The position numbers and the translations under genes were made by a program. The notes beneath the pieces were generated by a model. It was not told the origin of the DNA and did no database searches. It saw nothing but the letters and a program-made list of their open reading frames with translations. A DNA stretch of 52,440 bases from a virus, in the IMG/VR virus record IMGVR_UViG_3300032174_000009, positions 1 through 52,440 of that record; one strand, given 5' to 3'. Shown here one piece after another: positions 28,148 through 34,379 of this stretch. The stretch's first letter is position 1. Each line of letters begins with the position of its first letter.

Positions 28148-28238
28148 CGTCTATCCTGATGAGGATGATCACTTAGAATTGTATATCTGGCTAGAGGGCG
28201 AGCGGCGCGCCCATTGGATTTACTATTGGGGCGCTTAG
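28128..28238 (+). CDS. Small acidic protein, TTG start
   Basis: 36 residues, from TTG 28128 with AAGG just upstream; acidic then aromatic (LELYIWLEGERRAHWIYYWGA). Protein-like composition, but the start is uncertain. Confidence 0.35.
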   Translation: MGAKTGDVYPDEDDHLELYIWLEGERRAHWIYYWGA

Positions 28239-28241
28239 CTC

Positions 28242-28488
28242 TTGACATTATCTCTGCTCGAATCGCTGTTTATTGGCGTTAGGCCCATCGTTCATGATGG
28301 GAACCTTGAATGCTGGGAAGCCTATATCGAGCCGAATGGGCATTTTTGCCAAATAGGGTTTTTCTGTACTGCCATTGAGGCGGCGCACGCACATGATTAC
28401 GATGCTACTTTCATCTATGGTCCGGATGCTCGTTTGAATTTCCCACAATCGGAAGCAGTTCGTGACTCTATCTCTGCTAGAATCTCTG
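28242..28488 (+). repeat. Imperfect 27-base direct repeats at the terL start
   Basis: 28242-28268 and 28462-28488 match at 22 of 27 bases. The second is the terL start; the first starts the AP2 ORF. The 220-base period suggests insertion with duplication of the terL 5' end. Confidence 0.7.
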
Positions 28489-28538
28489 ACTCGTCTGCCC
28501 GCCGAGCGGCAAGAGGCGATACTCGCTCTTCTGACTGA
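28242..28538 (+). CDS. AP2-domain-like ORF inserted before terL
   Basis: 98 codons from TTG 28242. Residues about 20-70 fit the AP2 DNA-binding pattern: W-x-A-Y-I-x-x-N-G, GFFCTAIEAAHAHDYDA and G-x-x-ARLNFP. The first nine residues (MTLSLLESL) are the same as those of TerL, and the DNA there is 22 of 27 identical, so the insert carries a copy of the terL start. The last 26 codons overlap terL. AP2 domains are common in phage homing endonucleases; no HNH is present here. Confidence 0.6.
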   Translation: MTLSLLESLFIGVRPIVHDGNLECWEAYIEPNGHFCQIGFFCTAIEAAHAHDYDATFIYGPDARLNFPQSEAVRDSISARISDSSARRAARGDTRSSD

Positions 28539-29790
28539 AAACCAAGCTGAGCAGCTCAAGTACGATTGGTCCTTCTATGCTCGACCAAACCAGCTCTTAC
28601 CGCCCGGAGAATGGCTTACATGGCTGTTGCTGGCCGGACGCGGATTCGGTAAGACGAGGGCTGCCGCCGAAGCAGTTCGCCAGCTGGTATGCGGAACAAC
28701 TCCGCTTGAGGGAACCGAATATGGACACATCGCAATCGTTGCCGAAACGGCAGCTGATGCGAGAGACGTCTGCGTTGAGGGTGAAAGCGGAATCCTTTCG
28801 GTCCATCCTAGAGACTTTAGACCACAATATGAGCCTTCTAAGAGACGACTTACTTGGCCGAATGGAGCGAGGGCCACTCTTTTTAACGCGACAGAACCTG
28901 ACCAGCTTAGAGGACCTCAACACTCACTTGCTTGGTGTGATGAGCTCGCTAAATGGCAGTACGCCGAAGCAACATGGGACCAGCTGCAATTCGGACTAAG
29001 ATTAGGAAAACATCCGCGGCAAATAGTCGCTACAACGCCGCGACCTATTGCAATAGTAAAGCGCATACTTGCCGATCCATCAACGGTTACGACGCGCGGT
29101 TCTACTCTGCAGAACAAAGCTAATCTAGCGCCGAGTTTCTTTAGCCAAGTTGTAAAGCGCTATGACGGCACGCGCCTCGGCCGACAGGAGCTGAACGCTG
29201 AGATTCTTGACGATGTGCCGGGCGCACTATGGACGCGTGACACTATCGATATAGCCCGCCGCAAGGTAACTTTTCCGGGAATGCAGCGTGTAGTTGTCGC
29301 GGTCGATCCGAGCGGCGCGAGGAGCATGGATGACGAAGCGGCAGATAGCATTGGCATCGTTGTCGCTGCTCTTGGTGTTGATGGCCGGGGTTATGTTCTG
29401 GCAGACCGAAGTTGCAAGCTATCCCCTGCAGGATGGGCTCGCGTTGCTGTTGATGCTTATCACGAGTTCAGGGCGGACCGGTTGATTGCAGAGCGCAATT
29501 TTGGTGGTGCACTCGTAGAGCACACTATTCGCACCGCGGACCCGAATATCGCATATCGTGAGGTTATCGCCTCGCGTGGAAAGGTTGCGCGTGCCGAGCC
29601 CGTCGCTGCGCTCTACGAACAAGGGCGCGTCTCGCACATCGGCGACTTGGCGGCGCTCGAAGATCAGATGTGCCAGATGTCAAGCACGGGGTTTTTAGGC
29701 GAAGGTTCGCCGGACGCTTGCGACGCGGCCGTGTGGGCATTAACTGACTTGATGGTCGCAGTGTATGCGCCGCAGTTCGTGTTTGCATGA
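28462..29790 (+). CDS. terL: Terminase large subunit
   Basis: 442 residues, GTG start with GGAAG upstream. ATPase Walker A LLLAGRGFGKT (GRGFGKT 59-65), Walker B LAWCDE (156-161), the coupling ATTPRP (about 190) and a C-terminal RNaseH-like nuclease (VVVAVDPSGAR, DRLIAERNFGG, DACDAAVWAL). It pumps DNA into proheads and cuts it. Typical large terminase of alphaproteobacterial phages. Both ends carry duplicated sequence. Confidence 0.94.
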   Translation: MTLSLLESLTRLPAERQEAILALLTENQAEQLKYDWSFYARPNQLLPPGEWLTWLLLAGRGFGKTRAAAEAVRQLVCGTTPLEGTEYGHIAIVAETAADARDVCVEGESGILSVHPRDFRPQYEPSKRRLTWPNGARATLFNATEPDQLRGPQHSLAWCDELAKWQYAEATWDQLQFGLRLGKHPRQIVATTPRPIAIVKRILADPSTVTTRGSTLQNKANLAPSFFSQVVKRYDGTRLGRQELNAEILDDVPGALWTRDTIDIARRKVTFPGMQRVVVAVDPSGARSMDDEAADSIGIVVAALGVDGRGYVLADRSCKLSPAGWARVAVDAYHEFRADRLIAERNFGGALVEHTIRTADPNIAYREVIASRGKVARAEPVAALYEQGRVSHIGDLAALEDQMCQMSSTGFLGEGSPDACDAAVWALTDLMVAVYAPQFVFA

Positions 29791-29910
29791 CCCGGTGTTG
29801 ATACAGAGCCCATGATCATTGGCTTGAGTTACGCGTCAGGGGCCAATGAGAGGCCGAGCAGGAGGTTTGATTCCTCCGACCGGGGCCAGTATCGCAGTTC
29901 GTGTTTGCAT
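29771..29910 (+). repeat. 18-base direct repeats flanking a tRNA-like insert
   Basis: CGCAGTTCGTGTTTGCAT occurs at 29771-29788 (end of terL) and 29893-29910. Either copy would end TerL with QFVFA-stop. The 104 bases between look like a tRNA-like element that entered with duplication of the terL 3' end. Confidence 0.8.
29791..29887 (+). other. tRNA-like element, decoding arm abnormal
   Basis: Acceptor CCCGGT(G) pairs with (G)ACCGGG at six of seven positions; discriminator G and CCA follow; a perfect T stem GGAGG/CCTCC encloses TTTGATT. In place of the D and anticodon arms is a seven-pair hairpin (CATTGGC/GCCAATG) with an 18-base loop. At 97 bases it is not a normal tRNA; it could be a decayed tRNA or a tRNA mimic. 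Confidence 0.45.
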
Positions 29911-29924
29911 AAGGGTGAATTTCC

Positions 29925-30086
29925 ATGAGCGTAATCGTGCTTCTTGTCCTATCAGATGTTATTATCGCGGCGGTCGGATATCTGATTGGGCGTCGCTCCA
30001 TTGATGTTAGTGTTATCGGTGATATGATTGAGCGTCACCATCGCGAATCCATGGTTTTACCGACGGAGCCGACGGAGTCGGCTTGA
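29925..30086 (+). CDS. Small membrane protein
   Basis: 53 residues: one N-terminal membrane helix (VIVLLVLSDVIIAAVGYLIG), then a basic and polar tail. ATGA overlap to the next gene. No family recognised. Confidence 0.5.
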   Translation: MSVIVLLVLSDVIIAAVGYLIGRRSIDVSVIGDMIERHHRESMVLPTEPTESA

Positions 30087-30283
30087 TGCGTTGCGCGTCT
30101 TGTCATGGCTATGGTGTTATGATGCGAACAGAAACAGTTCCCTGCCCTGACTGTGCTGGCAGCGGGATTGCGTATTGCTGTGAGGGCGATCGTCACGAGG
30201 GCGGTAGGCGCAATCCCATCGCTAAGGCTGTCAGGCGGTTGAGGCCCAAGGTTGTGCCATCTGGAAAAATTTATTCGCGGAAG

Positions 30284-30364
<81 letters not shown>

Positions 30365-30382
30365 TTATAAGGAGCTATTGAA

Positions 30383-30607
30383 ATGGGAGTTAAGACAACA
30401 CTGGCCGGGTTGACGATTTCGGCCGCGGGCTTGAATCAGGCCGAAATCATGGGTTGCGATATCACCGGCATGCTTGCGGAGTTGCAGTTGCACTGCACGG
30501 AAGTGATTACTCAGCTGACATATCTCAAAAATGATATTCTCACGCCGGGCGGCGGCGATGCTGGCAACATCACGACAATCAACACGCAGATCACGAATTT
30601 AGGCTGA
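30383..30607 (+). CDS. Small hypothetical structural-region protein
   Basis: 74 residues, AAGGAGC upstream. The end (LTPGGGDAGNITTINTQITNLG) resembles the end of the protein at 39210 (LHPTSGDATTLTNLNTILAEL), so the two are probably related. Likely a small virion or assembly protein. Confidence 0.5.
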   Translation: MGVKTTLAGLTISAAGLNQAEIMGCDITGMLAELQLHCTEVITQLTYLKNDILTPGGGDAGNITTINTQITNLG

Positions 30608-30825
30608 TGCGAATTGGCAATCCTTACGATGGGACTTTTATCCCCAACCTTCCCACGACCGTATGGGAACCGCCCTCGAGTATTCCGCAGCCAACTATTC
30701 CGCCGCCTGTTACCATATTCTCGGATGTTATGAGGGCCGATATCGAGGCTCTGCGTAGCGACCTAGCGGAATTGGAGGCTCTATGCAAAGAAATAAAAGA
30801 GCTTTTGATGGAACGGTCTAAGTGA
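30607..30825 (+). CDS. Hypothetical protein with Pro-rich linker and helix
   Basis: 72 residues: a Pro/Ile linker then a coiled-coil helix (VMRADIEALRSDLAELEALCKEIKELL). The same layout is seen at 31503, suggesting paralogues. TGATG overlap with the previous gene. Confidence 0.5.
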   Translation: MRIGNPYDGTFIPNLPTTVWEPPSSIPQPTIPPPVTIFSDVMRADIEALRSDLAELEALCKEIKELLMERSK

Positions 30826-31067
30826 CCATGGCGCCCACTGCCCAGCAAATTGTAATGATATTTGACGAGCCTATGGTTGGGTTCCTTCAAGCCGCGGCAA
30901 AACTTCACGGTCTCTCGCTTGGGGACTTTACCATGATGGCCATCCTAGGCGCGACACGGCGCTCCCTGAGCAGTTCCAGTTCTAAGGAGGCATACGACGG
31001 CTTCTTGAAGGTGAGCGAGAATGAGCGGATTCGATTGGCGCTAATTCCGCTTCGAGGCTCTCAATGA
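30822..31067 (+). CDS. Hypothetical protein
   Basis: 81 residues from GTG 30822 (GTGA overlap) or ATG 30828. Helical, small-residue rich, with a Ser run. ATGA overlap to the next gene. No family recognised. Confidence 0.45.
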   Translation: MTMAPTAQQIVMIFDEPMVGFLQAAAKLHGLSLGDFTMMAILGATRRSLSSSSSKEAYDGFLKVSENERIRLALIPLRGSQ

Positions 31068-31192
31068 GCGTTGCGGCTAGGCGCCGTGCTGGTAAGCGGA
31101 TTGAACTTCGATACCCGGCCGCTCGGCGTGCCGCTCTTGAAAAGGCCGCCCGAAAAGAAGCGGCGAAGGCTATTCCAAGAAAGTCGAAATAA
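31064..31192 (+). CDS. Very basic small protein
   Basis: 42 residues, mostly Arg, Lys and Ala (AARRRAGKRIELRYPAARRAAL). ATGA start. Probably nucleic-acid binding. Confidence 0.45.
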   Translation: MSVAARRRAGKRIELRYPAARRAALEKAARKEAAKAIPRKSK

Positions 31193-31210
31193 CGGCCCTG
31201 TAGTGTGAGC

Positions 31211-31306
31211 ATGCACGGCGCGATAACAGCCTTTGCAGAAGCTAGGTGTCGTCATCACGCAAGCCCGGAGTCGCTAACCGGCGGGGTCGACCCAGAAGAG
31301 GTATGA
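31211..31306 (+). CDS. Possible 31-residue protein
   Basis: Short ATG frame (MHGAITAFAEARCRHHASPE...) filling a gap. No ribosome site of note and no family; included as low-confidence. Confidence 0.25.
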   Translation: MHGAITAFAEARCRHHASPESLTGGVDPEEV

Positions 31307-31309
31307 ATA

Positions 31310-31495
31310 ATGAACGCTTTAATAGCCTTGATCGTTCCTATTATTATAGTCGTTGTTGTGGCGCTGATTATTGTATGGGTTGCAGAGCGGTTTTCGCCAG
31401 ATCCTTTGGTTACCAAAATTGTCCATGTGATAGTTTTTGCGTGCGTGATGATTTTCCTAGTAACTAAGCTATTGCCGCTTTTGACGTCAGGTTAG
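31310..31495 (+). CDS. Small membrane protein, two helices
   Basis: 61 residues: two hydrophobic helices (LIALIVPIIIVVVVALIIVW and VHVIVFACVMIFLVTKLLPL) split by a short polar loop. GAAGAGG upstream. Holin-like in topology, but far from lysis genes and with no family match. Confidence 0.55.
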   Translation: MNALIALIVPIIIVVVVALIIVWVAERFSPDPLVTKIVHVIVFACVMIFLVTKLLPLLTSG

Positions 31496-31502
31496 ATTTT
31501 TA

Positions 31503-31802
31503 ATGTGTGTGGTATCCGCAATAATTGAAGATTGGACCCAAAAAGGGCCTGGACGTTACCCTGACATCTGGCCGGCTCCGCAGATTGTCTTGCCTCAATC
31601 ACCAATTGTCATTTCAGAGGTGACAAAAGCCGAATTCGAGGCGCTGCGTAAGGAAGTCTTAGAATTGAAAGAACTTCTGAAGGCCGCCAATAAATTCGAC
31701 GCGGCTACCGGACAACCAAATTGTGAACACGAGGAGAAAATTGCTCTCGTTAAGCGCATAGCTGAATTTGTGGGCGTTGAAATTGCGGACGTTATTAAGT
31801 GA
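31503..31802 (+). CDS. Hypothetical coiled-coil protein
   Basis: 99 residues. A Pro-rich start, then helix VTKAEFEALRKEVLELKELLK matching the layout of 30607. Ends in a second helix. Likely a small structural or assembly protein. Confidence 0.5.
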   Translation: MCVVSAIIEDWTQKGPGRYPDIWPAPQIVLPQSPIVISEVTKAEFEALRKEVLELKELLKAANKFDAATGQPNCEHEEKIALVKRIAEFVGVEIADVIK

Positions 31803-31815
31803 TTGGCTAAGATGA

Positions 31816-33171
31816 ATGGGCGTCCTAGATTTTTTCAAAGGCAAGCGGCCAGGACGCAACCCTAAGCAGCCGCAGCGCGATACGATCGCGTTTCCCAATC
31901 TTGTCCAAATGGGTCAGGTTGGTACGGCGCGCCGCATTGCATATAAGCCCACTCCGAGAAATCTGCGGTGGTTCGGTCAACAGCCTTATACGCGCCGCGC
32001 AATTAATACGATTAAGAACCCGATTGCCTTGCTGGAGTGGGAAATCGTCCCCATGCCAGACATTAAGATGAATTCCGAGCTGGAAAAGCAGGCTGAAATC
32101 GCCGCTTATTGCTTGGATCATCCGAATATCGATGACAGCTTTCGCACCTTCGCCGAGCAGGTCGTTGAAGACATGCTTATGGGTGCCGGCGCGGTTGAGA
32201 TGCAACTGTCGGGCGACGCGAATCGGCCTTTATGGATGTGGCCGGTTGATGGTCTGACGATACAGATTTACCCAGGCTGGGCGGGGAACACAAATGAAGC
32301 GCGTTATATCCAAATCGTTGGATACGGAAACTTTGTCGGAAGTGGAATCGGTCAGCAAGTTCTACTTCGAAATGATGAACTTATTTATATCAGACCCAAC
32401 CCAAGTTCCGCAACGCCATTTGGGCGAGGTCCGGTCGAGATTGCATTTAATACGATATCTAGAATTCTTGGCGTAGGCGAGTTTGCCGGCAACGTTGCGA
32501 CGAATGCGCGTCCATCGATTGCATTGGATTTAGGTTCTGGCGCATCGACAGAAATGCTGAATTCGTTCCGTCAGTATTGGCGGAATGAGGTTGAGGGCCA
32601 AGGCCTAATGCCCATGATGGGCATGACTGAATTCGATAGTATGGGGAAATCGCGCGGCCCGTCTGTGCTGAGGCTTTATCCGGAGGGTGATGATGGGCTG
32701 TATCTCAAATACCAGGAGTTTCTGCACCGAGAATTATGCGCCGCGTTCGATATCAGCCCTCAAAATCTCGGTGTTGAACGAGATCTCAATCGCAACACCT
32801 CTGAGACGGCAGAGGACCGCGACCGAGAGCAGGCCATCAAGCCTATTGCGCATTTGCTGGAATCGCATCTAACGCGCGAAGCAATTCACGCCAAGCTAGG
32901 TTTTTCGCAACTTAGATTCCAATTCGTCGGCATTGAGCAGGAAGACGAAGAGGCGATCGCGAAAACCTATGAGATGGAATACAAAAACAACGCGATAACT
33001 CCGAATGAGTATCGTGAACATCGTGGCATGCCGCCCATGGAAAACGATTGGGGCGACAAGACATTTGCCGATATGGAAATTGCTATCTCTGCAGCTCGCG
33101 GGTCGGCGAAGGTAGATGACCCGGATATAGATGACGGCAAGTCAACTACTAAACCCAAACCTAAAAAATAA
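31816..33171 (+). CDS. Portal protein
   Basis: 451 residues. LRWFGQQPYTRRAINTIKNPIALLEWEIVP at the N-terminus, a MLMGAGAVEMQ stretch, and the AAFDISPQNLGVERDLNRNT region are portal protein patterns. A dodecameric portal sits at one head corner and passes DNA. It follows the terminase, the usual order, though with small genes and the tRNA between. Confidence 0.88.
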   Translation: MGVLDFFKGKRPGRNPKQPQRDTIAFPNLVQMGQVGTARRIAYKPTPRNLRWFGQQPYTRRAINTIKNPIALLEWEIVPMPDIKMNSELEKQAEIAAYCLDHPNIDDSFRTFAEQVVEDMLMGAGAVEMQLSGDANRPLWMWPVDGLTIQIYPGWAGNTNEARYIQIVGYGNFVGSGIGQQVLLRNDELIYIRPNPSSATPFGRGPVEIAFNTISRILGVGEFAGNVATNARPSIALDLGSGASTEMLNSFRQYWRNEVEGQGLMPMMGMTEFDSMGKSRGPSVLRLYPEGDDGLYLKYQEFLHRELCAAFDISPQNLGVERDLNRNTSETAEDRDREQAIKPIAHLLESHLTREAIHAKLGFSQLRFQFVGIEQEDEEAIAKTYEMEYKNNAITPNEYREHRGMPPMENDWGDKTFADMEIAISAARGSAKVDDPDIDDGKSTTKPKPKK

Positions 33172-33191
33172 TTGTTAAGGAGTTTATTTCA

Positions 33192-33674
33192 ATGGCTAAG
33201 TATGAAGTTAATAACCGTCTTGCTGGTACTCAGCAAAACATCAGCACGACCTTCGGCGCGACTTCCGTCGCTGTAGGCATCAATGCGACAACGGCCGCTT
33301 TGTGCCGTGGGAGATTGGTCGAGTTTGCCTTTGGCGCAGATGGTGCTCCAAACGCGTCTGACACGCAGATTATCTATGATGTTTCGCGAATGACGGCCGC
33401 AGGCACTGCGACTGCGGCAACGCCGCTGGCGCAAGATACTCTTAGTGGTGCTTGTCAAACGTCAGCATTTGTGAATTACACCGTGGCCCCGACTGTCACG
33501 GCCGCAAGCTCGTTGAAGACGTTCGCTTTAAACCAGCGCGCGACGCAGAGATGGGTTGCTGGTCCTGATGATAAGCTTTCGTGGCCTGCAACTGCCGCCT
33601 CTGGTCTTGTGTTCCGCGCACTATCTCCGATTTATGCCGCGCCCGTGCTATATCATGTGACGTTTGAGGAATGA
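33192..33674 (+). CDS. Virion protein, possibly head decoration
   Basis: 160 residues, Ala/Thr-rich and beta-predicted, AAGGAG upstream. Composition and position downstream of the portal suggest a structural protein. No family recognised. Confidence 0.5.
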   Translation: MAKYEVNNRLAGTQQNISTTFGATSVAVGINATTAALCRGRLVEFAFGADGAPNASDTQIIYDVSRMTAAGTATAATPLAQDTLSGACQTSAFVNYTVAPTVTAASSLKTFALNQRATQRWVAGPDDKLSWPATAASGLVFRALSPIYAAPVLYHVTFEE

Positions 33675-33680
33675 TTCGGC

Positions 33681-33803
33681 GTGGGTGTTATCGCCACTCT
33701 TGTCGTTACCGATATCGTGCTAGTTATAGCCGCATTCTTGCTTGGCGTTTTTACGCTAGTTGAAGTTGCCAAACGATCGGACAGCAATCCCAACCAGGAG
33801 TAA
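33681..33803 (+). CDS. Small membrane protein, GTG start
   Basis: 40 residues with one membrane helix (TLVVTDIVLVIAAFLLGVFT) and a polar end. Its AGGAG end serves as ribosome site for the next gene. Confidence 0.4.
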   Translation: MGVIATLVVTDIVLVIAAFLLGVFTLVEVAKRSDSNPNQE

Positions 33804-33806
33804 TGT

Positions 33807-34064
33807 ATGCGTGGTACGCGTCACGGCGTCCTTATTACGTCAGGGCCAGAAGGTACAAAGGAAGAAGACACTTTCGTATGCGGGCATTGCTGTCGAATCG
33901 TGACTGTGAAGCCTATGTGCGATCCGGCCGAAATGGGCGGGCGCTGCACATGTTGCGACAGTCTAATCTGCAAGCATTGTGTCGGCAAGGGCTGCGATCC
34001 TATCGAAAGGAAGTTGGAACGAATGGAGAGGCGCGCGCGGATGCTTGAGGCCATGCACGCCTAA
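33807..34064 (+). CDS. Cysteine-rich zinc-binding protein
   Basis: 85 residues. FVCGHCCRIVTV...CDPAEMGGRCTCCDSLICKHC contains several CxxC pairs, a double zinc site. AGGAG lies six bases upstream of ATG 33807, which decides against an overlapping frame starting at 33803. Role unknown. Confidence 0.65.
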   Translation: MRGTRHGVLITSGPEGTKEEDTFVCGHCCRIVTVKPMCDPAEMGGRCTCCDSLICKHCVGKGCDPIERKLERMERRARMLEAMHA

Positions 34065-34073
34065 GGGGCAACG

Positions 34074-34367
34074 ATGCAAGACACGTTCATTACCATGGGG
34101 CCGCTTACTAAAGGAAAGTTCGGCGGCACATACCAGGTAAGCGCGTCTGTGATCGGCGCTAGGGCCCTTGGGGCATCCGTGCCGGTATGGTCCGCAAAAG
34201 GCGCTATAGCTACGGTTCCAACCGATGCGGCGGGCGTCAATGCGACTATGTTAGTTCCAGCTACCGCAATCGGTGGCACTCATTTTCAATTGACCGTTAC
34301 TGCGACATTGCCTGGTAGCCCACCCATCATCGTGAGCGAATCACAATCGATTGACTTAACTCCCTAA
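34074..34367 (+). CDS. Ig-like virion protein
   Basis: 97 residues, beta-rich with Thr/Val/Ala alternation, typical of an Ig-like fold in phage structural proteins. Resembles 38242 in layout. Placed before the giant repeat protein. Confidence 0.45.
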   Translation: MQDTFITMGPLTKGKFGGTYQVSASVIGARALGASVPVWSAKGAIATVPTDAAGVNATMLVPATAIGGTHFQLTVTATLPGSPPIIVSESQSIDLTP

Positions 34368-34379
34368 AGGTAGCCTAAT

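Noticed and set aside
29791-29887. A tmRNA or tRNA-Sec
   Set aside because: Far too short for tmRNA with no tag frame, and the acceptor/T-arm length and missing D arm do not fit tRNA-Sec.
31310-31495. Holin gene
   Set aside because: Two membrane helices fit, but there is no endolysin nearby and it lies in the packaging region.
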